A stretch of DNA of 64,000 bases from positions 310,001-374,000 of the forward strand of contig JAZKJV010009322.1 in the NCBI GenBank assembly GCA_037367405.1, in the 5' to 3' direction. Below are positions 48,145 to 60,843 of the stretch, in pieces. Source of the DNA: Ottelia alismoides. Taxonomy: Eukaryota > Streptophyta > Magnoliopsida > Alismatales > Hydrocharitaceae. The notes beneath the pieces are model-generated. The model searched no databases. It worked only from the letters and a program-made list of their open reading frames with translations, and had not been told where the DNA came from. The position numbers and the translations under genes are program-made. Every line of letters begins with the position of its first letter. Positions within the stretch are counted from its first letter, which is position 1.

Positions 48145-49681
48145 GCAACAGATAGAATATAATTTTATGCATATTACCTATCTTCTTTTCTGTTTTTATT
48201 TCTTCTTTTAAATAATTGTTTATATGTGCTAATCATCTCTCCTTTTTGACTTTTTTGCGAGGACCCACTAAACGAGGATAGTCTTATAGGAGAGCGAGGC
48301 AGTCGAGCAGAGTGGAAACTAGCCCCTTCTTTACAGGTCTGCAGGAGAGAGCGGGAAAGCCTACCAAGGAGTCGAGCAACATAGTGACCTTTATGTAGAT
48401 TTTTATTTCTATTTTTATGAGAGAGAGAGAGACTTTATTTATGTAATATAATTTGTTATACAGGAGCTCGAACATTCATACATAACAAGTCTTCTTTACC
48501 ATGTGTGCGTTCACCTAGGGGCTTGCTTTATTTTTATAATTTTCATTGCCATCTACGTTTTTATCCCCACTATTTTTCTACTTATTTTATTTTATTTCTC
48601 ATGTTTTGAGTTATTTGTTATATTTTTCTTTTTTTTGTTTGATTGGATCCCCTAGTTCAAGGATTTTATTTGTGAGACAGGTAGACTTAGGTTCACATAC
48701 CTAAAATAATTTTATTCCTATAAATCGTTGGACTTAGTAAAATTAATAAATCTGTGTTTCTCGAGTAGAAGTTGCTTCTAGGACGGTTTTTGTTTGCACA
48801 CATATAGGATGGATTTAATTTTATGTTTGGATCATTTTGCATGTAGATTGTTGGAGTTAGGTATGCATCCCTATCTCTAGCATTCACATTCATTGATTTT
48901 CATGCATCAGCTTTTCCATATACCTTCCCTTATTTTCATGGACATAAGAAACAAAAAGAATCAGAAAATTCGTTAGACATTTTGTTTTTCAAAACGACAA
49001 AAAAGTGATAACCAATAAAATTAGGATTGTTAACTGAACTCGACCAAAAAACTAAATGTAAAGGATAAATATTATTGTTTTAAGGAAAGTAACCCCCTCA
49101 TTGTCACAGGTGCATTCCAGACTGAGTGAGGCATGCACACATAAGGACTAGATCCCCCATCCTTAGAATTGTGACTTAATCTCTTGAGTCGACTCTTCGA
49201 CCATGTTATTGTTGTAAGCACTTGCCTCAGACTTTAGATGATGTGGTCCAATATTCTAATAGATATGCTACACCGACATGAACAAAGCCGCTATAGGATA
49301 CTAACCTATAAGCTTGTAAATAATTTCTTTCTCACCTAACTCTGAAATAAAAAAAGATAAAAGACCGAACTTTCACGGTCTTCACAGGGTTGAGGTGGTG
49401 AATTGAGGGGTATTTTATTTGTATTTATTTTGTGTATGTGTGATCACTCCACACATTTGTGACCTTTTCTCTTCATATTTTGACTTGACTTTCGTGCTCT
49501 CCTTGATCCCTGCCTCTTACACATTGTGGACATCTCTTATTCTGCTACACTCTGTGCACCTCCATTTTATCAGGAGGAGTATTATCGAGATTTTTCTTTT
49601 TGTACATATCTGCACATGTAGTCTTCACACTTTGATTTTCCACATCCATTAGGGTAGCCTATAAACCCACAGTGTCAGCCA
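48145..49681 (+). mobile_element. B3 untranslated leader
   Basis: This non-coding leader parallels the A2 leader at 48790-49110. It contains a short GA run (48418-48432). Small ORFs at 48284-48475 and 49419-49652 show no domain. Confidence 0.55.
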
Positions 49682-50480
49682 TTGGATTTTGGCTACCTGC
49701 CCCCACCACCACAGTCTCATTTCCCACCTTCATCCCCACCCAATGTTGCGCTATTGGATTATCCTCCCTTGGAACCCACTCTTGATTACGTAACCCGATT
49801 AGTGGAGCAAATGCAGAAGGGGATTGAGAACCTCACTGATCCGAATAAAAGCATATTATGCTTCACCTTCTGATGTCACAGAGTCACGAGAGGACAACCA
49901 TGGGAGACCACAATCACCAAAAACAAAAAAATATGATAAAAATATAAAAATCCAAAAAGGCAATAATGGAAGACACCTAGCCAGGATAGATTGTGAGGAG
50001 AGGGCACATGTGCCAAACCCTTTGCCAACGCATACACATACAATAGTTCCCATCACCATACCTTCCGAGGATGACATTATATAGGCATATTCTTGTCATC
50101 CTTGTGTACAAGCTGATTTTGACTTCTTCCCTAGTGAGGAAGAAATATTTTTTTTAAAAAAAATGGTGACCAATCCAGAAGCGGTGTGGCTATTCAGGAT
50201 ATTTTTTATGCTCCACTTCGAAAGGTCATGAACCTTTTTTCTTGCACCCACGAAAAAAAGAGACGTCGCATGACTGAGCATCACATTTTGACCATGGCTA
50301 CTTCCCATGCCATCACCCACTGTCTTCCTAATAAGAAAAGGGACACTGGTGCACCCTTCATTAGATGTGCCATTTCTGACCATCACTTTGATCACACTCT
50401 CCTTGACAGCGATGCATCGATTAATATAATACCCTCCTCACTTATCGAGAAACTTGGTCTGGGGCCTCTCATTGCTATTT
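49682..50480 (+). pseudogene. B3 gag end and protease start (truncated)
   Basis: The Pro-rich frame at 49682-49873 (PPPPQSHFPPSSPP, then LDYVTRLVEQMQKGIENL) looks like the C-terminal part of a plant gypsy gag. The frame at 50186-50536 contains FIRCAISDHHFDHTLLDSDA followed by SINIIPSSLIEKLGLGPL, an aspartic protease active-site region. The usual D-S/T-G is D-S-D, a G-to-A change that should abolish activity. The recognisable protease ends at about 50470, where family B LTR sequence in opposite orientation takes over. RT, RNase H and integrase are absent. Confidence 0.7.
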
Positions 50481-53067
50481 CAAATAAATACAAACAAAAA
50501 ATAAAAAATGCAATATTGGTAGGGGCATTAATGTAAATATATAAAAGTCAGAGGGCATGTATGCAATTTCACCATAAATAATGAATGCCAACAAATTGTT
50601 TATGGACTAAAAGAAAATATAACAAAGTATGGGTCCTTGCCCATAAAATTCCCACCTCACATGGTTGCTACGTGAGGTGAGCTGGCAAGGACCTACTTGC
50701 AATTACATTAGAAGTTCGGGGTTCAGAGGAAAAAATACCAAATTAGTTATACAACTTAATTTATTTACAAAACTAAATATTAATAACAAAAGGTAGGGAG
50801 GTACGGGTGAAGTTTACCCTCACTTAATAGCTTGATCGAGTGGTCGATGGCTATTCACTTGACACGCAACGTGCTAGGAAAGCGCGATGCCACTTCAGCG
50901 ATGAATGGTGGCGAATAGATCCCCGCGAAGTGATGAACGGTCGTGAAATTAGGATATCTAACGGTTTATGTAGCGTCTAGGGCGCGGCCTTGATCCGACG
51001 GCGGAGGAACAGGGGGGAGAACAGGGAAGCTCCTCCGACGAGGCGAACTTCCCTGGCCTCGACCCCCTCCTCCGCTGATACTGTAAGCTCCAAAATGGCA
51101 AGAACGGTCCTACAAGCACCCATCTAGGTGTTGGAGGCTCCAAAAATCTCCGGCGATGGCCGGAGGGCATGTGCGAGGCTGGCGGAGCAAAGGAGCTCTA
51201 GGAACCTCGAACTGCCTCCTCGAAACGAGCTCCAGCAGCAGATCAAGACTCCAGGTCCTGCAAGAAAGGTTATAGGATCGAGGGCAAAGTGCCTCGACCC
51301 CATAGCGAGGTGGATGGGCTTGGGGGATGCAAAAAATAGGTTTGTCGGAGCGGTGCTCTGGCAAATTTCTATGAGGGTAAATCGGTCACGAAACACAAAA
51401 GAAAAGGTAAGACTTGACCTAAGGAAATAGCTACGCTAATCGTGTGAGAAGAAAGAAAGAAAATGGACCTCAAGCGGGGGTACACGCGAGATTAAACCTC
51501 ACAGCCAACCGTGGCTGAAGATGGCAGAATCCGCCCTAGGACCGTTCCTTCGACCACCTGAAGGTGCGACGGAGGCATTGTCACCACCATCCGGCCAACG
51601 AGCACAACAGGAGGGAAAGATGACAATTAAAAGGGGTTCAAACTAGGGAAGAAAGATCGTGCGGGGTTTTGTACAGGTGGTCGAGGCATGGGGAAGATCG
51701 AGGGATATCGAGCATATCAATGATCCACGGATCAAGGTGACGACAGGGCATGTATGCCTGATAAACGAGGAAGAAAAGTGGTGAAGGGCTCATCACGAAA
51801 TGGTGCAAGGAGCGAGCCCAAAAAATCTGATAATTGAGGCAAAATGCACATCTGACAGTCTGGAGACCTTTGTCAGAGAGTTGACCAAGGTCAACGGGCG
51901 GGGGAAACCGGTTGGTCCATGTGGACCAATCAGAAAAATCCTAACAAAAATTATTCAAAATTCGATTAAAAAATAATAAATGAATTTATTATTTTAAGTT
52001 ATAAAATGAAAAATATTTACTATTTTTAAAGTATTTTATTATGATTTTTATTTATTTTTAAAGCTTTATATTTACAAAGGGGTTATATATAGGTATATTT
52101 ATCTATAAATATTTAAGTATTTTATTTTTATTTTGTATTTTTTATTTTTTAATTAAATTTATTATTTTATATATTATAACTTATTTTTATATACATAAAT
52201 ATATTTTTATTATATTTTTTCTGATATAATATACACACTTAATTAATTAGATGTATAAATTATATAGTTATAGATATAAGCAATTCATCTATGTATGTTC
52301 TTTACATATTTAATTTTAGTATTTTCTTTTTGTTTTATTTTAGTTTTAATGTGTCCACATATTATAAATAATATTTACAAAATTATAAAAATATAAATTA
52401 TAAAAATAATAAAGAATAAATAAATTGAATATTTTAATCAGGTAAATTATACAATAGGGGTCCAATAACTAACTTTCACATCTTAACTCCAAAAAATATG
52501 AAACCACCTTCATTAAATAGCTTATTAAAAGTTAATTAAAGGTGATTTTGATATAGTTTGAGTTTTTATTTGAGAGATATGGGTCTGAGAAGTTGGGGTT
52601 TCGGAATTTCATTCTGACCGTAACTTTTATTTTGTATATTATTTTTGTATGAAATGAATTTTATGTTTTTCTACATTTTATTATCTACAACTTTCATGTA
52701 CAAAGTTTCTTTATTTGAGGTATAAAAAGTATAAAATAAAATAGGTTCCAAAATGAATAAAGAATTAATAAATAAAAAGGGATTTTATTGTATTTTGGAC
52801 CTTTATCTCCCCCTACTTTATTCCTTATCGACCAATTCATCATGATACCTAGGTCATGGGGCTTAGGGTCATAAAATATCTTTAATAATTTATTCTTTTT
52901 TTATTTTCTTAATTCTATAATTTTGGCATTAAAAACAATATTTTATACACTTTTTACACAACAATGCATGAATGTTAAAATGCATGAATTAAGGGTATCT
53001 ACATGCATTTACTACGGTTTTTAATGCCAAAATCATAGAATAAAGGTGATGAAATGGAGATTCATTA
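50481..53067 (-). repeat. Truncated family B LTR
   Basis: The outer end at 53047-53067 carries the family B terminal hairpin (TGATGAA-loop-TTCATTA). The blocks at 52440-52540 and 52800-52860 match other family B LTRs. The GC-rich core is at 50840-51920. The inner (U5) end is missing: at about 50480 it abuts the B3 protease, suggesting a deletion or illegitimate recombination. ORFs of about 70-100 codons on both strands of the core are not genes. Confidence 0.65.
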
Positions 53068-54738
53068 ATAGGTATTGGCGATACCTGAGGGTGATGTGAT
53101 CGTAAACGATTGTATAACCGTGACTCTTCCATTCTGAGGGAGTGATGAATCATGTCTGGATTTTAGTGACTCCTCTCAGTAGAGAAGTAATCTGATCTTA
53201 GTCAAGTGTTGTACATTGATCTGAATGAGATTCAAATGCAATGAGAAGATTAGATTTATGATCTTGCTTTAATCAAGCATCTATGAGAGGTACATGAGAT
53301 CTGGATTTGAGATGTGATCTCAACATCCAAGTCACTATATGTGGAACATACAATCGCCCTACCCTTATCTACAAGTATAAGTGGAGAAAGTGCAATATTC
53401 TTGAAGGAGTTCAAGAATAATTCCATAGTTGAATTATAACTAAGCATTGAGAAATGGATAATTAAATGTGATTTAATCATCATGAATATTGTGAATTTGA
53501 CTCACATTATTTGGATGCTTGAGAATGAAGGTCCAACATAATTAAATATAATTTAATTTTTATGGATAAGAATAAAGTGGATAGCAATATCTAAATTATT
53601 TATAATATATTATAAATGTGATTTATAATGTATTAGAGAGAGCTTATTATGATTTATATTTGTTGATTAATTATTGATGTGAATTGAATTCACATTGGAT
53701 AATTTATTGAAAATATAAATCACATTTATTTTTGGGTTGTGAATGTGATTCATAAATTTCCAATGGCAAGATTGCAATATTCACAAAATAATTATGCATT
53801 ATATTTTTTGAATAATTTACAACAAGTGTTGTTGTAAATCTTGGAGATTTCCAAGGCATGGAAATATTACCTTCCATATTGGAAGGGTGGATGGCCACCC
53901 AATCATATTTGGAAAGGGTGGTCATCCCCTCTATTATATGGAAGAGTGTGATTTCCATTCCAATATCTCCTTGTTTTGATTGATCTAATTTTAGGATTAA
54001 TTTATATTGATTTATTAATATATATTTAATCTAAATTAAATAAATTTTTGTTGTGTTTTTACAACAAGATCTTGGTGATTGAAAGAAGCACAAATCAATC
54101 TCATCCATTGATTTTGTATATTCCATGGATTATGATCCATGGACTCCCAAACCCTATATAAGAAGAGGCACCCCTTGCCCTTCTTGATTACAACAACTCT
54201 TGAGACATCAAGCTCTCTCCTTCCTTTCATTCTCATGCCCTCTCCCTCTCTCTCTCTTTGGGTGGCTGTCCATCCAAACCCTAGAGGGAAGACATCGTCG
54301 TCGTCGCATCACCGTTGTGCTGTCACCACGACTGCTCTTGATTCTCCATCTTCTTTGGCGTGCTCCGATCACGAAGAAGATGTACGATCTCCTGTGACGA
54401 GATCAGGAGTTCTTTGCTTGGATCAACATCTTGGATTACGAGAAGCATGAGGTTCATCCCCACGCTCGCAAGCGTCTCCTCCGAAGATCGAACTTGAGAC
54501 AGGAGGTCTCTTTTCTTAGAGGCTAGATCGCAATCATTCTAAAAGAGGTATTCCTTTATCTATTATGTGGTTAGATTAAACGATTCAAAACGTGTTTCTT
54601 GGATCGTGTAGTTCCATCGCATGAAAATTGTTTAAATTCCGCTGCATCGAGCAACTAGTGCGACTAGTCGCTCTCAATTGTATATGATACGATCCTCATG
54701 CTTCCGTGATGTGCTTAAGGATTATTCTATATCCTTCA
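53068..54738 (+). repeat. Possible Ty1/copia-like LTR or other promoter-bearing repeat
   Basis: This stretch has no gene with a recognisable domain. It has an AT-rich first part rich in ATGTGATT words, then a TATA box (54154-54162), a GC-richer 250 bp with CT repeats, and an end with TTCCGCTGCATCGAGCAAC, which recalls the R-U5 of Ty1/copia LTRs. No primer-binding site follows. The 103-codon ORF at 54139-54450 looks like chance reading of the leader. Confidence 0.35.
54154..54162 (+). promoter_or_regulatory. Candidate TATA box
   Basis: CTATATAAG sits between CCCAAACC and AAGAGGCACC. This is a strong plant core-promoter match, with pyrimidine-rich text (CTCTCTCC) 60-90 bp downstream. It is likely the promoter of the surrounding repeat. 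Confidence 0.5.
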
Positions 54739-54801
54739 TGTATATGTATATATGTATATATGTATGTATATGTGTATATATGTATGTATGTATGTATGTA
54801 T
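54739..54801. repeat. TATG/TA microsatellite
   Basis: A run of TATG, TATA and TGTA units, mostly ATGTAT and TATG, about 60 bp long. It may mark the tail of the adjacent minus-strand LINE. The following 54802-55015 is anonymous AT-rich sequence. Confidence 0.8.
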
Positions 54802-55015
54802 AAAATAGGAAATGAATCAAATTATTTTGAATGAATTCATATTATCTCAGATTTGATTCATTTGGGAATCGAAACTTGTAATTAAATTCGAATTTAGTTC
54901 ATTTTCTTTTAAATCAAACTTTTCTGAATTTTTAGCCAACGAATCCAAACTGAATTTGAATGACTCAGTTTAATTAGCACCCCTAAAGAGGTGTATAAGG
55001 GTTTCATCCCCCGTT

Positions 55016-56350
55016 AAACAAAGCACACATACATTAACCGAGATGATGTTAAATCTTTATAGCTTGTCACAGGTTTTAAGCGTGCCATGTTTGAGAGACC
55101 ACGAGAAATATGAGATCCTAGGGTGGAAGTACTAAGACCAGAATTTCTCATTTAGAATGGCAGCAATCCCCTCGAAGGTTATGGTAAGGTATATTTGCCT
55201 ATTGATTTGGTGATGGCCTTGCTGTTCAATAAAAAGATCTGATCAGAAGTATTATCCACCACGGAGAGGCTCTGAATGCGAGGTTTATTTTAGGTTTTCG
55301 TGCATGAGCTGCGAATATTTGTGGTTCTGCCATTAATGGATCTCTATCTCTCTGCTTAGATCCAGAGTGATGGCAGTGAGCTCTAATAATCGTTGCACAC
55401 AAGGAGATAAGTTTTTTCCTGGAGAACAACCAAGTCTTCAATAGCAAAGCCATGTTAAAGGGCTCAAGGTTGATGATTCCCCAACCATTGTTGTTTTTGG
55501 GATTACAGATATGCTCCCACAATGCCTCATGTCGGTGGCCCATATTGAATGGAACTATCGGATCTAAGAAATCTTCATTTACTTTTGCCTATTTCAGGGA
55601 GTGCATGTTTGGTTACCCGAAGGGAGGCCAACATATGGTTGATCTTGGGAGTCAGGGCAGAATTTAGGAGTGCCACGCGAGAAATAAGGATAGGATTTTT
55701 TTGCTTTCTAATTAAGCAGCTTCTTTTCAAACTTTTCGATTACAGACTACTGATTGATTCTTTTTAGGGGATTTATGGATTAGTGGATGCACAAATAATT
55801 AATCAGGAATGTAGTCAAATTCCAAAAAAGGGTGGAAGTTGTAAATTATTTTTCACTATTGGTGAGATTCAGCACTGGATGGTAGACTTGTCATCGTCTA
55901 CCCATAAGCCCGAAACTTCTAAGAAGGTTATGAGGGTGAATTTGATGCAACTCATTCCTCTTATGTCATATTTGAGAAATATAAGGATATCATCAGCGAA
56001 AAGCATGTCGGTGATGTGAAAGTCAGAACCTAGAATATCGAAGCCCTCGATTTGTTGAGCCTTCGCTAGATTTCAAAGCATGCCAATAAGGATGTTGATT
56101 TTGTTTATGAAGAGGAGAGGTGAGAGTGGGTTACTATGATGGACACCGAAACTTGGCTTGAAGAAGCCCAAGGCAGAGTTGTAAATTTTGAGAGAGATGG
56201 ACGCTGTTTCAAGGGAGCTAAAATCCATCTTACAAATTTGGATAGATCCGTTAGTTTCACGGGTTCATTGTTGCTGCATCATCCTTTATACATCAAACAA
56301 CCATCTGGTTCAGACCAAAACTTCCCCACAAATTCGGTGGCACATGGAAG
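55016..56350 (-). pseudogene. L1-type LINE reverse transcriptase fragment
   Basis: This is a non-LTR retrotransposon remnant on the minus strand, truncated at its 5' end. Reading down the minus strand there is a GFFKPSFGVHHSNPLSPLLF segment near 56165-56105, the PLSPLLF part being typical of LINE RT. The catalytic box MLFADDILIF is near 56013-55980. Farther on is GWGIINLEPFNMALLLKTWL at about 55490-55430, the usual post-RT region. Frames shift several times and stops are present. No poly(A) tail or target duplication was identified. Confidence 0.8.
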
Positions 56351-57379
56351 GAGCTAGGCAGGCATCGCCCCAGGACCGGGGATGGCATGCTAATAGGCGG
56401 CGGAGCAAGGGTTCTGGAAACCATGAGGATAAGAGGCAGTGTCAAGACCACAAAGATCGTAGGACGAGGGTTGTGGGTGCTCAGGTGCTGGATGAGGTAC
56501 ATATAGGGGCAATCGTTGCAGGTATCTCGGCGAGGATTTGATCTCAGTTGGAGATGATTGCGTGGAGATGGCAGAGTTCGTGCAAGAGAGTAGGTCGGGG
56601 ACGAGGATCGCTAGCGATGGGGTGGAATGAGGGCATGAGGAGGTGGCAGTCAATGGGGGACCCGATAACGTTGACAAGCAGAGGTGTCGAGGCAGCGATG
56701 ATGGTGGTTGGAGGAGGCAACGAGGCAGCGATGACGGTGGTTGGAGGAGGCAAAGTAGGGAATCATGGGCTGGGGAGGCAAGAATCAAGAGAGATAGTGA
56801 CACAGGTCATGGGAGGAGTTGTTGGGGAAAGGAACTGCACATGGGAGAATAAGGACATATCCGTCAAAAAAATTATTTTGTAGGCAAAATCATGGACATG
56901 TCTGCCGAGCCCACTCATGGACAAGGCTTGAGTCAAGAAGTTTCACGAATGGGCATGCAAGATCTAGTATGTTCTTTGGTATGCCCGTCAATTGAGTCAA
57001 TTGAGTGGACTATGAACATGTGTGATGTACATCACAATTTGTAAAAAATAAAATATGTACTTTAAAAAAATAGATTTGACGTAGATTTAATATAATATAC
57101 TTAAAGGTTTTCTATTATATAATTAATTTTATATTATATTTAATAGTTTAAATGTCAAGTAATACATTTAGTAACCACTTGGATTTAGAAATTTTAGATG
57201 ACACTCAAAAAATAATTTATTTGTAGAAATTACATTAATAAATTTAGAAAAATTACTTTAGATTTGGTCCATGGGTCAGGTATAGGCCTTGAAGTATGGT
57301 CCTTAATCAGGGGTTTAGAACCTTAGCCCGTCCAACTCGTCTCATGGTACGACCCAACCCTCACTATGGCTAGATCTAG

Positions 57380-57383
<4 letters not shown>
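56351..57383. other. Unassigned region with a 33-bp tandem repeat
   Basis: Reading frames on both strands (up to 137 codons) are G- or C-biased and show no domain, so I call no gene. Two adjacent 33-bp units at 56688-56720 and 56721-56753 differ at one base. 56880-57380 is AT-rich with nothing recognised. Confidence 0.4.

Positions 57384-57434
<51 letters not shown>
57384..57434. repeat. (GA)n microsatellite
   Basis: An uninterrupted GA run of about 51 bp between TAT and GTATTGC. Confidence 0.95.
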
Positions 57435-57438
<4 letters not shown>

Positions 57439-58574
57439 GCAGCTTTGGGGGTAATGTGAGGTGTTGCAAGTGATCTATGGAATCTTGGATGCAGCTACGG
57501 ATGAAAACAAACAAATGTGAATATAGATATAAATCGGATATGTATTTGTGAAATCGTATCCGTAAATAATTGCAATACTAATTTAAAGTGGATATTTGTT
57601 GCGTGTCTAGGTATATAGAACAAAAATGAAATATGAATATAGATCAAAAAAGAGAATATGAATATGATTCACGGAAAAGAGAATTAGAATATGGAACGAA
57701 TAAGATCGGATATGAATATATATTGTATGACGATAAATATTCATTTGGATCAAATAATCATAAGGTACGAATCTATTTAAAATAAATCATATTAAATATT
57801 TAAAAATATTATAAGAATATATTTAGCCAATCAATATTGTAATTGCAAAGGCGTTGATTTGCAGATCAATCAGTCAGGGGTTGCAACTTATATGAGGCAT
57901 GTACTGTTATGATTTTCTATGAAGTCATCGAGGCAAAGAGATGTATTGGTTGTCAGAGGTGAGGAGATGCATAGATTTGGATAAAAGAGAAATACGTTTA
58001 GGTTATTAGTTGTTTGCCAAATATTACATTATATTGTTATATATATAACTAATAATAATTTGTTTTCCGATATTAGAATCCGAATCTAGAGTTTTCTGTT
58101 GTTATAACATCTATATCTATATTATGACTTTTTTACAACGTATTCCATTGTTCGGATAAAATTTTAAAAAATGATAATCGAGTCTATATTCGTTTTCTAG
58201 TAGACAGGTGCCTCCACATGACTGAGTGCGGGTCCCGTCTTCTTTCGAATGCGGGCTTTCCAACTAATCACGTTAATGATGACACCTACTTATCATTAAA
58301 TGGGGAAATAGGACGGACAGCTGAGAGGTTGGTGGAGTAAATTGACTTCCTGCATTGGAGGAAGGAAGAGGCAAAGATGTTCAAGCAACCCATACATACT
58401 GTGAGGAATTAGCATCTATATTTAGGGACAAAAACGTTCAGATGAATTTAGTTATAGTCGTGTATTCGACAAATAGAGGCTTGGTTGCTGTTGACTGACA
58501 CGGCGATCAGTGTCTCATGTTGGCTGGGGAAAAATACCCCTTTTGTTTGTAAACTTTTGTGGTTTTTTTTCTTA
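57435..58574. other. Unassigned AT-rich DNA
   Basis: No gene is seen. 57490-57760 is rich in degenerate GAATATGAATAT and CGGATATG words, suggesting an old simple-sequence-derived or MITE-like repeat. 58200-58560 is less biased and shows nothing recognisable. Confidence 0.3.
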
Positions 58575-59452
58575 GAGATATTTACACCTATAACCTTGAG
58601 TCATTTCATAATTATCTCAGGTACCCACGATATTCACGAATTACATGAGAAACCTCTAATAGTTACTCCGTCTCACACCTATAACCTTATGTTACTTTCA
58701 ACTGTTAATCCTAACCACACCACTGAGTTAATCTAACCTAGCATCAATCCAGTTAATCTAACCTAAAATTAAATCAAAAGCAAAAAGAAAAACATACGAA
58801 AGAGGTTGGGGAGAAGCTTGCGAGCGATGGTCCGCAGGGGGCTAACGAGCGGACAAGGGTCGGTTTGGGGGGTGGGGGGGGGGGGGGGGGGAGGGGTTGG
58901 GGAGGCTTCTAGACAAGGGCCTGAGACGGAGGGGTGGGGACTTCCAGCAGTGGTCGGCAGGGGGCCTGACGAGCAGAGAAGGGGGGGAGGGGGCTGACGA
59001 GCAGACAAGGGCAGGAGGCATGACGAGCAGACCGGGGGGCTTCCAGGCTGACGAGCGGAAGTGGCATGGGTGGTCGACGGGGTGGAGCTTGCAAGCTTTC
59101 GGGGGGGCTGGTGGAGGCTGCGTAGGGGAAGGAGGTCGGGGAAGAGGGGTTTTCCTGGTGGGATTGGGCTTCCGGTGTGAGGACGACAGAGGGGGGCGAG
59201 GGGTTTGCATGGTCGGAGTCGGAGGTTGGGGGAAGAAGGTGAGGGGGCATTCATAAATAAAGAAAAATTTGGGTGTAAAATGTAAAATACTTAACGGATA
59301 CCGTTATAGTTAACGGAAAATTGGGTGGAAATTAACATAGGGTTATAAATGTAAGAGTTAAGCACTATTTAAGGTCATGAGTGTAATTCATGATTATAGA
59401 AGGTTTCTGAGGTAATTATGAAATTACTCAGTATTATGGGTGTAAATATCTC
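58575..59452. mobile_element. Mutator-like non-autonomous element (MULE), GC-rich core
   Basis: This 878-bp element has long inverted terminal repeats starting GAGATATTTACACC at the left and ending GGTGTAAATATCTC at the right. Similarity extends inward through the words TGAGTCATTTCATAATTATCTCAG and their inverted partner. Flanks TTTTTCTTA (58566-58574) and TTTTTCATA (59453-59461) match at eight of nine bases, the 9-bp target duplication typical of Mutator-like elements. There is no transposase. The interior (58800-59250) is very G-rich on the plus strand and open on both strands (161 codons on the minus strand, Pro/Ser/Leu-rich). It could be captured host sequence (Pack-MULE) or just biased sequence. 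Confidence 0.8.
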
Positions 59453-59584
59453 TTTTTCATATCATCCTTTTTTTTACGCTTACCTCTCCTCATATTGGAA
59501 TGGTCATGTAATCCCTGAAATATGGGAACGCTTGTTATCTTTCATATCATCCCCGGATGTTTTATATTTCAGATGAATGAAATA

Positions 59585-59830
59585 TTTTCATCATTTACAA
59601 CAACAACAAAGCCTTTTCCCACAATTAAGTAGGGTCGGCTACATGGATTCTTCGCCTCCATTCAGATCTATTTTGGGTCAATCTCGGGCTTATATCCAAA
59701 AAACTAATATCCCTTCGTATAGTCTCTTTCCAGCACTTGTTGGGCCTTCCTCGCCCTCTCTTAGCCGGCTCAACATCCCAACACTCACATCAAAATGTTT
59801 ACACCGTTTGTCGGAGAAAAATCTAATCCA
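59585..59830 (-). mobile_element. RTE LINE or Au-like SINE 3' tail remnant
   Basis: The plus strand has an AACAACAAC run, then AAAGCC, TTTTCCCACAATTAAGT and GGGTCGGCTACATGGATTC. I recognise this as the conserved 3' end (TTG-repeat side) shared by plant RTE LINEs and Au-type SINEs, here on the minus strand. The similarity to ORF 59577-59837 is incidental. Confidence 0.5.
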
Positions 59831-59837
59831 TTTTTAA

Positions 59838-60843
59838 ATATAAAATACAGATATATGGATATGAAAATATGCCATTAGCTAGTTGTATCCTAAAAAATGT
59901 ATAAGAACAAAGAACAAATATAAATCAAATACAAAGATAACATAAATCTTTTATATAGTAACTTAAGTAACATTTTTTGGGTGTTTTACACATAAATCAG
60001 ATATATTGAGAATATTTGTTTCATGACTATTGTACCATCGATGGTGAACGGGATTATAGAATTTAGTGATTGTTTTAAGACGAACACGATTAGAAAAATC
60101 GAAAATTGTACAACGAATATGTTAGTAGATCGGATAGAAATGGATCCATATTCCCATTCATCCCAACACATAGCTTTGTTGTGGAGTAGCGTCCTTGTTG
60201 ATGGACAGCGAATGGAAAGGGTGACATCTCGAATACATTGGAATTGGCATGCCCAAACAAAGCAAATTATAAAAGAACCAATCACTAAGTTACAAGGTTA
60301 TTGCGTGCACGAAACCCACCCAAACTAGTAGATTAGATACAAAGGACAAAGGGATGTTTCACTCGTAGAAGAAAGAAGAATAATGCATTCGAAATCTGAG
60401 GAGAAAGTATTAAATTTGTAGAACCATGCAATAGAATCAATCATCTGTCAGATTAGATTTAAAAAATATCAACATATCCGCGGGTTACGCACATTCAGAA
60501 TATAATCAACAAACCACCACCCAGAATTTCACCAAACAGCATCTTTCTTTGCATATTAGAATCATCTTTCTACCTAAGCATGTTTTAGAAATTCAATTAC
60601 TGAATATCCGATACCCAATTTTTTTTGCCTAGTTTACAAGTCTGACTCAAGATCAAGTGGGGAGATAAAGAAGAAATCAAAGCCAAATTGGCATAGCAGT
60701 TAATCGAGGTTATATTTGGAGCTAGCCCACACACTCAAAGAAGTAATGGATCGAGAGGGGTTGAGAGAAGGTAAAGAGAAAGAAAATAATTATTTAGCTC
60801 TAAAATTTCTTTTCTACAAAAGAATTTCAATGGTGAAAGCTAT
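59838..60843. other. Unassigned region
   Basis: No gene or repeat family is recognised. A 101-codon plus-strand frame (60023-60328) overlaps a 99-codon minus-strand frame and has no motif. The last 150 bp before the LTR at 60844 are not a convincing polypurine tract. Confidence 0.35.

Noticed and set aside
53047..54260. Host gene starting at the TATA box at 54154
   Set aside because: The downstream ORF of 103 codons is Ser/Pro-rich without a domain, and no further exons are evident. An LTR-type repeat promoter is more likely.
58769..59254. 161-codon proline-rich protein gene
   Set aside because: It spans a poly-G run, is open on several frames of both strands and has no domain. It is retained only as a possible captured fragment within the MULE.
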